The notes beneath the pieces are model-generated. The model saw only the letters and a program-made list of their open reading frames with translations, had not been told where the DNA came from and searched no databases. DNA of 62,185 nt, from NCBI GenBank assembly GCA_903935335.1, contig CAIZRG010000003.1, positions 1-62,185 of the forward strand, read 5' to 3'. The translations under genes and the position numbers were made by a program. Shown piece after piece: positions 24,849-35,122 of this stretch; position 1 is the first letter of the stretch; every line of letters begins with the position of its first letter. Source of the stretch: Oligoflexia bacterium (lineage in GTDB: Bacteria; Bdellovibrionota; UBA1018).

Positions 24849-25701
24849 GTGAAAATTCTAAATTTCAACTTGTGTTTATTTTTAGCCATAAGCTCCATTT
24901 TCACAACCCCTTACGGTGCAGCAACAATTCTGACCCAGTATCCGGCGGATTTTCTTTTATCTCACTATCAGGGAAATAGGATTATCGGATTTGGTGAATC
25001 TAACCATGCTAAATTTCAAACCCTAGAGTACCTCATAGAACTATTGAAAGTCTACGCTGTTGGCTATGATCCCGAACTCAAGATCATAGCTACTGAATTC
25101 AGTCACAAAAACCAAAAATTTCTGGAGCGCAATTCAATCGAAGAATTTCAAGATGAAACATCTCTTGCGTGATTTTCGGCAAGACAAACATAGTGACTAT
25201 TATTGGAAAGTATTTTTTCCCTTTATTCGTACATTGAATTTAGAAAGAGCTACACGAAACTTGAGCCCGATATTAGTGACTGGAATCGATGGATATCCAA
25301 CGGTTGATTTTCCTGAAGAAGCAGAGAGGATTTATGGCTCATTACATTGCGACCTGCTTTGGAATCGAGAGAATGGTACAAGTCAAAACTTCCAAAAACT
25401 TGCATCTCCTATTTTAAATCAATTCCAAGGAAAAATGATTGTTTATTATCATTTTCTTCATCTTGCTACATTTCCAACAGAAAATATTCAACGAGTTTTA
25501 TCCGACTCAGATGGCTCGGGTTGGAAATTGGAAATACTAAGAAATACTCCTAAAAATTGGTTAAGTATGGTGTTTCAGGCTCATCCTGATTGGAGATCTC
25601 AAACTTCAATTATTTTATTTGATGAAATTTATCGTCTTGGGAATAGTGAGTGGCAGCGTAAAAAATTGAATCGATTGATCGTGAGCGATCCACGAAGCTA
25701 A
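24849..25701 (+). pseudogene. Frameshifted secreted erythromycin-esterase/TIKI-like gene
   Basis: Two overlapping frames form one protein. 24849-25172 (start GTG) gives a signal peptide (NLCLFLAISSIFTTPYGA) and GFGESNHAKFQTLEYLIELL, the GESxH-type motif of erythromycin-esterase-like/ChaN proteins. 25153-25701 continues in another frame with IDGYPTVDFPEE and IVYYHFLHLATFP, where the His would be the second conserved site. The shift lies at about 25150-25170. The end after 25701 may be shifted again. The product would be non-functional unless the shift is a sequencing error. Confidence 0.7.
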
Positions 25702-25809
25702 GCGGCAGTATCTCAATCCCTCTGCAGCAAATGATGGTCGGCACCAACTGCACTTCTCTAAACCTATCTCTTTTAAGTGCCTGATCACTCCAATTGCTAA
25801 GTAAAAAAG

Positions 25810-27081
25810 TTACTTCACAATTGGATCAACCCTACCACCACTCGATTGCAGAAGAAGCTGTTTCAGCGCTTCAGCATGTAAGGCACCCACAATGAGAATC
25901 AGATCTTTCTTCTCCCGAGAAGCTTCGCAATAAAGATGAGCAGCGTTCCTTGCAAATGACAAATTTCTTGTCTCTACCGTAAGTTTTTGACCCAATGTCT
26001 TATATGGATCAGAGATAGATCCAAACTGGGGTGACAAATGATGCAAAGGATAATCAAGGACTTGTGAATAAGTTTCTGACGTAATTCCATGAATTTTAAA
26101 TTCATCTTTCTCCAAATAATTAACTAATTGCTTTCCAAGCCCATGTGAAATTCGAATAAATGAGAGAGGATTACTCCAACTCGGCCTAGATTTTAGATCT
26201 TGGAAAAATGTAATCAAGCTGCTAAGTGAGGATGAATTATCGTGCTTTAAGTAGAGATCAATCCACTTTGCCAATTCCTCGTCTTCAGCATTCTCCAAAG
26301 GCCGTCGAATTTCGTTCCATGCCTTACGATGAAACGTATTTGTTCTTAAAATTTCAAAAAATTGGATCTTGAACTCCCCGCGAATTTGGTCCGAAAAATT
26401 AGGATCAATACTGTTTGACTCAATCGTAATGTCATCGACAAATGAAAAGTGATCGAAAAGTCCACGCGAAAGGGAATATGCAAACTCATCTTCGATGCCA
26501 AACATCCGTGATGTTTTCAGATAGTCTACCACCCCTAGTCGCTCACATTCTTGACAAGCTAAAACTCTATCTTCGAAGGTATATCCTTCAATCCCCAAAA
26601 ACTGAACACCTTGACATGCATTCCTAATTGATTCTACCTTGACTTTCCTGCTTTCAGGTTTGAAGTGGTGTTCTCCAATAATTTCAACCTTAGGATAAAA
26701 CCCCAGCTGATTGAGGTTACAAGGAAAAGAAAAATTCGAATCTTTTATACCACTTGAGGACCCTTTTATTTCGGGAGGGGCCTTCTCAAACAATAATTCC
26801 AAACCAAAATTCACAATCTGACTTATTGCAACAGGTCGAGTCTTTGCGTTCGGTATTTTCTCAAGAAACTCGGCAAAAAGACTCGTCCCTATATCCTGAA
26901 GTCTTTTCCCTCCAAAAGGGCTCAGAGTTTCAATCTCTGATTGATGCGGCTTAACCAATTCGTGTACCAATGCCCATTCTTCTTCCGTGAGTTCATCCCC
27001 TGCACGAGCAAACTGGGAACTGGTATTTATAAAAACGAAAAATATATTAATCCACAGAAAGTAAAAATTGATCGCCTTCAT
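25810..27081 (-). CDS. Secreted TIKI/TraB/ChaN-like protein
   Basis: 423 residues from ATG 27081 (MKAINFYFLWINIFFVFINT, a signal peptide ending SSQFARAG); the frame opens at 27156 but the extra 25 residues would precede the signal peptide. Family features in order: VEIIGEHHF at about residue 135, GVQFLGIEGYTFEDR, RNLSFARNAAHLYCEASR and LILIVGALHAEALKQLL near the C-terminus. These are the GE-x-H, G-x-E-G, R-N and G-x-x-H signatures of the TIKI/TraB fold, thought to be metal-dependent peptidases or heme-binding proteins. The middle 200 residues are extra. Confidence 0.7.
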   Translation of the reverse strand: MKAINFYFLWINIFFVFINTSSQFARAGDELTEEEWALVHELVKPHQSEIETLSPFGGKRLQDIGTSLFAEFLEKIPNAKTRPVAISQIVNFGLELLFEKAPPEIKGSSSGIKDSNFSFPCNLNQLGFYPKVEIIGEHHFKPESRKVKVESIRNACQGVQFLGIEGYTFEDRVLACQECERLGVVDYLKTSRMFGIEDEFAYSLSRGLFDHFSFVDDITIESNSIDPNFSDQIRGEFKIQFFEILRTNTFHRKAWNEIRRPLENAEDEELAKWIDLYLKHDNSSSLSSLITFFQDLKSRPSWSNPLSFIRISHGLGKQLVNYLEKDEFKIHGITSETYSQVLDYPLHHLSPQFGSISDPYKTLGQKLTVETRNLSFARNAAHLYCEASREKKDLILIVGALHAEALKQLLLQSSGGRVDPIVK

Positions 27082-27337
27082 CACATCTAAATAACGTGAC
27101 GCTACTTTGAGTTCAAGACTGAAATAATAAAAAGGTCTTACCCTACTAAAAAGCAACGCTTAGGGACACCGAATTGAGTAGAAAGCCTGTTTGAGAGGTT
27201 CCTCCTATCGACATAAAAGTTGGATTGCCATCACTGACATTTTGACTTCTAATACCATATGGCATCCCAAGTGCTTGGAAAGAAAGTAGTTTACCAAGCA
27301 TGAATGACCTAGCCGCCCTCATACCCTCCAAGACTGT

Positions 27338-27508
27338 ATGAATGAGGTTAATAGGGCCGCAAGAGCGTTTGAGGAAATCAAAAATCATCCTAACTCTGCA
27401 CCCTTAGAAAAATCTCGCTTCGAGCTTTTGGATAAGTACTTGGGTGAGAAGACCTCAAAAACTTCAAAAGGCCAACCTGCCGCAAAGAAAGAGAAGAATA
27501 AAGGTTAG
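27338..27508 (+). pseudogene. Coding-like C-terminal fragment
   Basis: A 56-residue frame (MNEVNRAARAFEEIKNHPNS..., tail GQPAAKKEKNKG) with convincing composition, preceded in frame only by a few codons and a stop. It looks like the surviving 3' end of a lost gene. On the other strand 27146-27388 reads GGTSQTGFLLNSVSLSVAF, which could be the end of a beta-barrel protein; both cannot be fully real. 27082-27577 holds nothing else recognisable. Confidence 0.3.
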
Positions 27509-27577
27509 ATTTATAAATCGAAATGGGTTAGATAAACATAGGTTGACCTGACCCCTATTGTCGCTTATAAATGAAGT

Positions 27578-27889
27578 ATGGTTCAAGCAAAAGTGCTCGT
27601 AGATTTAACCTATACACTCACAGAAAAATATTGAGTTGAGATAAAAGTATATGAAATCAAAGCAAGCTATAAGCACCCTGAAGGGGTAAAAGTACAATTT
27701 ATTTTGATAGATGAAGGGAAAAGGGCCCCTCGGCTCATAGTTGATAACCACGCACCTTTTGGATTTCACATGCATACGGAGTTGCCCGAGAACAAAGATG
27801 TACGAGTTCAACTGCCAGTCAAAACTTATGAAGATGCATTAGAAGAATTTCTTCAAGAGGTAGAAAGGATTGTTAAAGATGAAAGCTAA
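27578..27889 (+). pseudogene. TumE-like toxin gene with an in-frame stop
   Basis: The frame from ATG 27578 reads MVQAKVLVDLTYTLTEKY, then TGA at 27632-27634, then VEIKVYEIKASYKHPEGVKV, VQFILIDEG, LIVDNHAPFGFHMHTELPEN and a helical end, which is the pattern of TumE/DUF6516 toxins (P-E-G, D-N-H and H-x-H). Codon 19 is thus a nonsense codon. Translation from TTG 27704 would give only the last 61 residues. The antitoxin overlaps its end by 11 bp. Confidence 0.65.
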
Positions 27890-28298
27890 AACACTGAAAA
27901 TTAAATTTGAATCTTGGGATAGCTTCAAAGAAAGAGCAAAATTAGCTGTCCACGAAGCCGTTAAACATGGGAAGAAAACTGTAGAGCCTAAAGATACTCT
28001 TGTTTTTGCTACTGTCGCTGCCTATCAGAAATTTATGACAGAACAAAAATATGTCATTCTCGCGGCTATCCGCAACTTGAAGCCTACTTCACTGTACCAA
28101 TTAGCAAAACTTGTAGACCGGGACCTCGCTAATTTAAAAAGAGATTGTGAAAGCTTGGAAGCAATAGGTTTTATTCAGCTTGTTGAGAGTGGCGATGCCA
28201 AAGGCTCAATCACCCCTAAATTGGTATTTGATTATGACATCATCGAAATTCACATGCCTCAGATGCTTTATAGTCATCATCTAGGAGAAGCTGCCTAA
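27879..28298 (+). CDS. TumA-like antitoxin / HTH regulator
   Basis: 139 residues from ATG 27879, with AAGGAT about 8 bases upstream inside the toxin gene. Residues 50-139 are a winged-helix HTH: EQKYVILAAIRNLKPTSLYQ, LAKLVDRDLANLKRDCESLE, AIGFIQLVESG. This is the partner usually found after TumE and would bind the toxin and repress the operon. It is intact while its toxin is not. Confidence 0.75.
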   Translation: MKAKTLKIKFESWDSFKERAKLAVHEAVKHGKKTVEPKDTLVFATVAAYQKFMTEQKYVILAAIRNLKPTSLYQLAKLVDRDLANLKRDCESLEAIGFIQLVESGDAKGSITPKLVFDYDIIEIHMPQMLYSHHLGEAA

Positions 28299-28624
28299 CA
28301 TATTACACAACGACTTCCTAAACCATCGGAACAAGTCATATGCCTGAATTGAAAAAACCAGATTCTGATGAAATATGTCCCCTGGCACTCACCTGGTACA
28401 TGGGCATGAGCGAGTTTGCAAATCTGGAACTGTAACATAAAAATCTGCTCGTAGCTGTCTCTACCTATGATATCGGCATCAACATGATGAGACCCTCATT
28501 AATTTTTCGTGTAACAAAAGACCGACTTGAATTTATAGAGGAAAGAGGCCCCATTAACGTGGTGGCCGATGAGAGCATCTTACGAAAATAAAATGAGATG
28601 AGATGAAATTAAGGGTATTGCAAA
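28299..28624. other. Degraded region with two short frames
   Basis: 28340-28435 (31 residues, MPELKKPDSDEICPLALTWY...) and 28484-28591 (35 residues, MMRPSLIFRVTKDRLEFIEE...) are plausible remnants. Neither has an RBS or a recognised family. Confidence 0.25.
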
Positions 28625-28979
28625 ATTATAATAAATGGAATTAATTATATCAATTTATCTGTCAAGAACCTTGAAACCTCATTACAAATTCTATACACAA
28701 ATTTTAGGCTTTAAGCCTCTTTCTAAATCGAAAGAAGGGGCTTATCTATTGGCCGGCGATCTGTGATTCTGTCTTAATTTGGACCCAAAAACAAGATTAG
28801 ACGTTCTCCCTGAATATACACATATTGCCTTCAATGTTTCTCCTCTGAATTTCAATTGAATTGCGTTAGCAATTACCAATGCTGGCGCTCATATTTGGAA
28901 AGAAAATACTAGCCCAGAAGATTCTCTTTATTTTTTTGATCCAGATGGTCATAAACTCGAACTACATGTCTCTGATTGA
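28625..28979 (+). pseudogene. Fosfomycin-resistance-like glyoxalase (VOC) pseudogene
   Basis: Translated pieces match FosA-type glyoxalases: NGINYINLSVKNLETSLQ, then after a +1 shift near 28685 FYTQILGFKPLSKSKEGAYL, LAGDL-stop-FCLNLDP, HIAFNVSPLNFN-stop-IAL, and [15 protein letters not shown] at the end. Both internal stops are TGA and each lies where the family has Trp. The start codon is also missing. The gene is dead by at least three changes. Confidence 0.75.
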
Positions 28980-29110
28980 TATCTAGGATTAAGATCGCAA
29001 AAGAAGAAAAATACAAAGGGATAAAGTTTTTTATCTAAATCTTCAACACTCAGGCCTCTATTCGCAATAGCTAGAACTTCCCTACCTATTTCCAACACTG
29101 TTTTCTTATT

Positions 29111-29668
29111 TTATTCGCTTTCATTTTTTTTAAAAAAATCTTTTTTTTGCACTCGGTACAATTCTACTTGGTGTTTTGAGAAAGTGGAGTTTCGTATAAA
29201 TTTCATATCTAGTCTGAGCAGAACAGCCCGAGAAGGAATATTCTCAGGCAAAATAAACCCAATAACAGAAGGCAAATCCAATTGGCCAAATCCATATTGA
29301 AGAAGAATTTTCCCAGCTTCTGTAGCAAAGCCTTGTTTCCAATATTTTTGACCCAGGCGATACATAATCTCAATTTGATCGGTAGGCTCGTCATCCAGCT
29401 TTGCAGGTTTAAGAGCGCAGATCCCAACGATCTCAGAGGTTGCCTTTAAAATAATAGGAAGCACGCCCAACTGAATTTTCCTGAAGCCCTCAGTCCATAC
29501 TTTTATCATTGCCTGAGATGCATTCACATCAGACAACCGATAGCCAGAAAGACTGAATTTGTTTATTCCTTCATCCTGAGACAACTGAAACCACGCATCA
29601 GCGTCTGTGTCTACCCAGGCTCGGACTAGGATGCGGGAAGTCTGTCCAATCTTATTAAAATTCTCCAT
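29111..29668 (-). CDS. GNAT acetyltransferase, RimJ/RimL type
   Basis: 185 residues. LVRAWVDTDADAWFQLSQDE at the start, IVGICALKPAKLDDEP, and the acetyl-CoA site IMYRLGQKYWKQGFATEAGKILLQYGF with IPSRAVLLRLDMKF are typical of the Acetyltransf_3 group. It transfers acetyl from acetyl-CoA to an amine; the substrate is unknown. No operon partner is seen. Confidence 0.85.
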   Translation of the reverse strand: MENFNKIGQTSRILVRAWVDTDADAWFQLSQDEGINKFSLSGYRLSDVNASQAMIKVWTEGFRKIQLGVLPIILKATSEIVGICALKPAKLDDEPTDQIEIMYRLGQKYWKQGFATEAGKILLQYGFGQLDLPSVIGFILPENIPSRAVLLRLDMKFIRNSTFSKHQVELYRVQKKDFFKKNESE

Positions 29669-29838
29669 TCTAGTATCATAATGGAAAAAAGAGCGTTCCC
29701 CAAGTCTATCCGTGAGTGGAAATGAGTCGTTTTGGCCTCACTTATCAAAGGCGTTGATGCGTTCATACCCAGTATCGGGAACCGATCCTCAGTATCAGAA
29801 TGGTCTTGATTACCCTGAGCCTCCACACTATTTTACGA

Positions 29839-30738
29839 TCACTCACCTGATTTAACTTGAATAAGCACTCCGTCAACAATTGGGATCTCTTGTTTAAGTA
29901 CGTCAGGGAAAGTTACTTTTCGAATAACTCTCGTGCCATTTTCATCCTTCAAACGATCAACAAATTCCATTGTATTAAATTCTGTAATCTCTAGGCCTTC
30001 CATTTGCATAAGCAACCAAATTGGAGTGTTTAGATTGATAATACTAACTTTAATTTGAGAATTATTGCTCTCTACCTGCTTCAATGTTTGTTTAAGTGCA
30101 AATAGCTGAATATTTTCTTCTGAAAGACTGAGTAACCCATGTCCCAGAATTGCATTGAACCTCCCCTGTAAGGCAGCGATAGATTTGAAATTTTTTTTAT
30201 TTAAAACACGAGCAACTTCGAAAAATAAGCTTGTCCTCGTAGGGTCCACGTAATTCAGACCGGCGCAAGAATGATTAGAACTATCACAGAAGCAAAGACC
30301 TCGCCTCATGACGATCGTATCAAAATGATCATCAGAGAAAGGTAATGGAAACCTGTTATCGATTCTTTTGCTTTCAACCTTTCCATCTTTCTGATCTTTC
30401 AGATGTTCTGGACAATCTAAAGAACCTCGAATCCAAGTTTCCCCCTGAAAGGAGTTTTTAAGAATATCGGTAACAGAATAATTGTCTATATTTGGATCGT
30501 TGAATCCATCCGAAAGAATCATGACTCTATTGGCTTGAGAGAAATAGGGAGGCACTCTATTTTGTTCGAAATTATAACCAGGTTGAACTAGTTGATCCCA
30601 AGTTGAATATAATGGATCGTCAGGAGTCAAATATAACTCTTCAATAGCATGGGCCACTAAGGGGGAACCGATAATAAGAGCTAAAACATTCCAAATAATA
30701 GCCCGTTGATTTCTGAAAAAAAAGAATAATTTATTCAT
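29839..30738 (-). CDS. Secreted methyltransferase-like protein
   Basis: 299 residues. A hydrophobic N-terminus (WNVLALIIGSPLVAHA) is a likely signal peptide. Residues 70-170 look like part of a class I methyltransferase: VMILSDGFNDPN, then FPLPFSDDHFDTIVMRRGLC, which matches the FPDxSFD motif after SAM motif II. The glycine-rich SAM motif I is not obvious. Cys are present in CFCDSSNHSC. An exported protein could not easily meet SAM, so the function may differ. The 29669-29838 gap shows nothing. Confidence 0.55.
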   Translation of the reverse strand: MNKLFFFFRNQRAIIWNVLALIIGSPLVAHAIEELYLTPDDPLYSTWDQLVQPGYNFEQNRVPPYFSQANRVMILSDGFNDPNIDNYSVTDILKNSFQGETWIRGSLDCPEHLKDQKDGKVESKRIDNRFPLPFSDDHFDTIVMRRGLCFCDSSNHSCAGLNYVDPTRTSLFFEVARVLNKKNFKSIAALQGRFNAILGHGLLSLSEENIQLFALKQTLKQVESNNSQIKVSIINLNTPIWLLMQMEGLEITEFNTMEFVDRLKDENGTRVIRKVTFPDVLKQEIPIVDGVLIQVKSGE

Positions 30739-30847
30739 TAATTAAACGAAAACCGTTGCCGATTTGCGCTCCTGTTAAAAATTGTAATACCTAGCAATGC
30801 GGTACTTTTCTCAGCCGGTGAACCCCGCTGAGAGCCGTTAAAATCTA

Positions 30848-30922
30848 TGGTGGGCACTGCAGGGATTGAACCTGCGACCTTGGCCGTGTAAAGACCCTGC
30901 TCTACCGCTGAGCTAAGCGCCC
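30848..30922 (-). tRNA. tRNA-Val (anticodon TAC)
   Basis: Cloverleaf on the minus strand: acceptor GGGCGCT/AGTGCCC, D-arm GCTC...GAGC, anticodon loop TTTACAC, T-arm GCAGG TTCAATC CCTGC, CCA encoded (30848-30850). The anticodon stem has one mismatch at its top pair. It lies directly downstream of rpoC. Confidence 0.93.
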
Positions 30923-30956
30923 AAATTTTTCCGGTCCATCTTTCAAGAAGATGACT

Positions 30957-33900
30957 CTATCTGACCATGGGTACAGAGACGAGACTTTGTTCTCCGAGAT
31001 GACTCTCTTCCTTCTCATCATCCATCACCTTCACCTGAAGGTTTTTGTACTTCATCAAGCCAGTTCCTGCTGGAACCAGTCGACCCATAATGACGTTTTC
31101 TTTTAAACCCCGTAGGTAATCGACTCGACCTCCAATACTGGCCTCAGTCAACACTTTCGTCGTCTCCTGGAACGATGCTGCTGAAATGAAGCTTTCCGTA
31201 CTGAGAGATGCCTTTGTAATTCCGAGTAATAATGGCTCTGCTGTGGCAGGAACTCCTCCTGCTTGCATCACTCTCTGGTTCTCGGCTTCAAAGCTGAGTT
31301 TATCGCTCTGCTCTCCCGGCAAGAAGACGGTATCTTCAACTTCCTTAATCCTAACCTTACGAAGCATTTGTCTAACAATGGTCTCAATATGCTTGTCGTT
31401 AATCTTCACACCTTGTAACCGATACACTTCTTGAACTTCATCGACCAAGTACTTGGCTAATGCCTTCTCACCCAAAACTCGGAGGATATCATGAGGATTA
31501 ATCGGACCATCCATCAAAGGCTCACCCGCTTTGACATAATCTCCCTCATTCACAGCTAAGTGACGGCCTTTTCCAATTAAATACTCTTTAGGCTCACCCA
31601 GCTCAGGAGTCACAATAACCTTTCGTTTACCCTTGGTGTCCTTTCCAAACGAAACAATACCGTCGATCTCACTGATCACCGCAGAGTCTTTAGGCTTCCT
31701 AGCTTCAAATAACTCAGCCACCCGAGGAAGACCCCCAGTAATATCCTTTGTTTTTGTCGTTTCTCGATGAATCTTGGCAATCGTATCCCCAGCTTTCATC
31801 TCATCCCCATCATTGATAACCAGGTTTGCTCCCACTGGAATCATATAACGGGCCAGCCGGTTGTTTGAGCCTTCAATTTTAAGGACATTGCCAGATGTAT
31901 CCTGAATCAGAACCTTGGGCCTCTTATCGGATGCCTTAGACTCTACAATCACTTTGTGAGAAAGCCCAGTCACACTGTCAAACTGCTCCTGCATAGTGAG
32001 ACCTTCTTCAATATCCTCAAACTTCACAACTCCAGAAGCCTCAGTAATAATGGGTGTCGAATAAGGATCCCACTCTGCCATGAGCTTCCCTTTTTCAACT
32101 CCTTCTCCATCTTTGACCAAAAGCTTAGCACCATAAACAACAGGATACTTCTCACGCTCACGGCCATTGATATCCACAATGGCAATTTCACCGTTTCTAT
32201 TCATGACTGTAAGGTACCCTTCCTTATTGGTAACCGTCACTACATGATAAAACTTTACTTTGCCCTTAGTCTTTGCTTCAAGGCTAGACTGTTCAGCTCG
32301 ACGAGAAGCCGTCCCACCAATGTGAAAGGTTCGCATTGTCAACTGAGTCCCTGGTTCACCAATGGACTGTGCAGCAATCACACCCACTGCTTCTCCAATA
32401 TTGACAATCCGGCCTCGGGAAAGATCTCGGCCATAACAAGCACTACAGATCCCTTTTTTAGACTGACAGGTTAAGACTGAACGAATTCTCACTCGGTCAA
32501 TCCCAGCTTCATCAATCTCTCGAACCAACTGCTCTGTGATTTCTTCATTAGCTTTGACAATCACTTGGCTATTCATCGGATCAATCACATCATCCAAAGC
32601 CACACGGCCTAAGATCCGATCGCCCATTCTTTCAATGACCTCTCCCCCTTCAATGAGAGCGGTCACAAAAAGACCATCCAAGGTTCCACAATCGACCTCT
32701 GTCACAATGACATCCTGAGAAACGTCAACTAAACGACGTGTCAAATAACCCGAATTTGCAGTCTTTAAGGCAGTATCCGCCAACCCTTTTCGTGCTCCAT
32801 GAGTCGATACGAAATACTGAAGAACCGATAGCCCTTCTCGAAAATTAGCAACAATGGGAGTTTCAATAATTTCACCTGATGGCTTAGCCATCAAGCCTCG
32901 CATCCCAGCTAACTGCCGAATCTGAGCGTTACTGCCTCTCGCCCCCGAATCCGCCATCATGAAAATCGAATTAAAGGCAGGTCCAGTAATCTCAGTTCCA
33001 CTATTAGGTAAACCGGGTGGAGCAATAAACTTCTGAACTGAAAGACGCTTCATCATTGCCGTTGCAATCTGCTCAGAAGTCTGCGCCCAAATATCAATCA
33101 CCTTATTGTAGCGCTCACCATCTGTAATCAAACCTTCAATGTATTGATTTTCAATTTCCTGCACCTGCTGATAAGCCTTCTCGAGAAACTCTTTTTTCTC
33201 AGGTGGCATCAACATATCATGAACCGAAATCGAAATTCCTGCTCGCATTGCCTCCCGGAACCCGGTCTGCATTAAATGATCCGCCAAAAGCACCGTCTTT
33301 TTGTTTCCAGTGAATCGGTAACATTGGTCAATCAGCTCTGCGAGATCCTTCTTCCCTAAAACCTTATTATAAGCACTAAAAGGAATCTCTGAAGGAACAA
33401 TCTCTGATAAAAGGGCCCGACCCACGGTCGTTTCACAGATTTTTCCATGTACCCGACATTTGATCTTAGTCTGAAGCCCCACAACCCCTGAGTCATAAGC
33501 AAAGTGAACCTCTGTCGGACTTGAGAAAATCTTACCCTCACCCTTTCCAAAAGGTCGCTCCCGAGTCATGTAATACAAGCCCAGCACAATATCTTGTGAA
33601 GGAACAATGATCGGCTTTCCATGAGCCGGAGATAAAATATTATTTGTGGACATCATCAATACGCGAGCTTCAATCTGAGCCTCAATCGAAAGAGGCACAT
33701 GGACCGCCATTTGGTCACCATCAAAGTCTGCATTGAAAGCAGCACAAACTAAGGGGTGAAGCTGGATGGCTTTTCCTTCAATTAAAACTGGCTCAAACGC
33801 CTGAATCCCTAACCGATGCAAAGTCGGTGCACGATTCAATAAAACGGGATGCTCTTTCACCACTTCTTCTAAAATATCCCAAACTTCTTGCCGCTGCTTT

Positions 33901-35105
33901 TCTACCATTTTCTTGGCGGATTTAATGGTTGTGACATAGCCATACTCAGAAAGCTTATTGTAAATAAAAGGCTTAAATAGCTCAAGCGCCATCACCTTGG
34001 GCAAGCCACATTGATGAAGCTTAAGCTCCGGACCAACCACAATCACCGATCGTCCTGAATAATCAACCCGCTTTCCTAAAAGGTTCTGACGGAATCGCCC
34101 TTGCTTACCTTTGAGCATATCCGACAGGGATCGAAGTGGCCGCTTGTTGGGCCCCGTGAACGTCTTTCCTCTTCGACCATTATCAAAAAGAGCATCTACA
34201 GATTCTTGGAGCATCCGCTTTTCATTGCGAATAATAATCTCAGGAGCATTGAGCTCCATCAGTCTCTTGAGTCGGTTGTTTCGATTAATCACTCGGCGAT
34301 AAAGATCGTTCAGATCTGAAGTCGCAAAGCGCCCTCCATCCAAAGGCACCAAAGGTCTGAGCTCGGGTGGGATCACCGGAATGACTTCCAACATCATCCA
34401 CTCAGGCTTATTAGTTCCACTGGACTTAAAAGACTCAACCACTTTCAAGCGCTTAGAAATTTTCGTTCTCTGAGCTTCAGAAGAGGTTTGCTTGAGTTCA
34501 CGCCTGAGTTGCCGTGAAAGAACCTCAATATCCACCTTCTTGAGCATATCGCGAATCGCCTCACCCCCCATGGCTGAAGTAAAACTAAGACCCTCTTTAA
34601 TCATTTGAGAATATTTTTCTTCAGAAATGACAGAGTTCTCTTCGACACCGCTATTGCCTGCATCCAAAACCAAGTAGGCTTCACAATAAAGAACTTTCTC
34701 AAGGTCCTTCAATGTAATATCCAGGAGTGCTCCAATCCGAGATGGAAGGGACCGCAAAAACCAAATATGAGCAACTGAGGTAGCAAGCTCAATATGCCCT
34801 AGACGTTCTCGCCTGACCTTGGACTGAATAACTTCTACTCCACACTTTTCACACACCACCCCCCGATGCTTCATCCTTTTGTACTTGCCACAGTTACACT
34901 CGTAGTCTTTCACTGGGCCAAAAATTTTAGCACAAAACAATCCATCGCGCTCAGGCTTGAAAGTTCGATAATTAATCGTCTCCGGTTTCTTGACTTCACC
35001 AAAGGACCACTCGCGAATTTTTTCCGGAGAAGCGAGGGATATCCGAATTCCGGTAAAGCTCAGCGGATCTTTGGGTTTATCGAAAAAATTGAGAAGGTCT
35101 TTCAT
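30957..35105 (-). CDS. rpoC: RNA polymerase subunit beta'
   Basis: 1382 residues, full length for proteobacterial-type beta'. It has the N-terminal zinc finger ([20 protein letters not shown]), the lid/clamp region, the catalytic [12 protein letters not shown] at about residue 460 with its three Asp for Mg2+, and the second zinc site ([13 protein letters not shown]). It forms the RNA polymerase core with RpoB. It starts 17 bp after rpoB on the same transcript. Confidence 0.98.
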   Translation of the reverse strand: MKDLLNFFDKPKDPLSFTGIRISLASPEKIREWSFGEVKKPETINYRTFKPERDGLFCAKIFGPVKDYECNCGKYKRMKHRGVVCEKCGVEVIQSKVRRERLGHIELATSVAHIWFLRSLPSRIGALLDITLKDLEKVLYCEAYLVLDAGNSGVEENSVISEEKYSQMIKEGLSFTSAMGGEAIRDMLKKVDIEVLSRQLRRELKQTSSEAQRTKISKRLKVVESFKSSGTNKPEWMMLEVIPVIPPELRPLVPLDGGRFATSDLNDLYRRVINRNNRLKRLMELNAPEIIIRNEKRMLQESVDALFDNGRRGKTFTGPNKRPLRSLSDMLKGKQGRFRQNLLGKRVDYSGRSVIVVGPELKLHQCGLPKVMALELFKPFIYNKLSEYGYVTTIKSAKKMVEKQRQEVWDILEEVVKEHPVLLNRAPTLHRLGIQAFEPVLIEGKAIQLHPLVCAAFNADFDGDQMAVHVPLSIEAQIEARVLMMSTNNILSPAHGKPIIVPSQDIVLGLYYMTRERPFGKGEGKIFSSPTEVHFAYDSGVVGLQTKIKCRVHGKICETTVGRALLSEIVPSEIPFSAYNKVLGKKDLAELIDQCYRFTGNKKTVLLADHLMQTGFREAMRAGISISVHDMLMPPEKKEFLEKAYQQVQEIENQYIEGLITDGERYNKVIDIWAQTSEQIATAMMKRLSVQKFIAPPGLPNSGTEITGPAFNSIFMMADSGARGSNAQIRQLAGMRGLMAKPSGEIIETPIVANFREGLSVLQYFVSTHGARKGLADTALKTANSGYLTRRLVDVSQDVIVTEVDCGTLDGLFVTALIEGGEVIERMGDRILGRVALDDVIDPMNSQVIVKANEEITEQLVREIDEAGIDRVRIRSVLTCQSKKGICSACYGRDLSRGRIVNIGEAVGVIAAQSIGEPGTQLTMRTFHIGGTASRRAEQSSLEAKTKGKVKFYHVVTVTNKEGYLTVMNRNGEIAIVDINGREREKYPVVYGAKLLVKDGEGVEKGKLMAEWDPYSTPIITEASGVVKFEDIEEGLTMQEQFDSVTGLSHKVIVESKASDKRPKVLIQDTSGNVLKIEGSNNRLARYMIPVGANLVINDGDEMKAGDTIAKIHRETTKTKDITGGLPRVAELFEARKPKDSAVISEIDGIVSFGKDTKGKRKVIVTPELGEPKEYLIGKGRHLAVNEGDYVKAGEPLMDGPINPHDILRVLGEKALAKYLVDEVQEVYRLQGVKINDKHIETIVRQMLRKVRIKEVEDTVFLPGEQSDKLSFEAENQRVMQAGGVPATAEPLLLGITKASLSTESFISAASFQETTKVLTEASIGGRVDYLRGLKENVIMGRLVPAGTGLMKYKNLQVKVMDDEKEESHLGEQSLVSVPMVR

Positions 35106-35122
35106 TTTTGCTCCATCGTATT

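Noticed and set aside
27578..28979. Alternative genetic code with UGA as Trp
   Set aside because: All intact genes use TGG for Trp, many end in TGA, and the only tRNA-Trp seen has anticodon CCA. The TGA codons lie in decayed genes.
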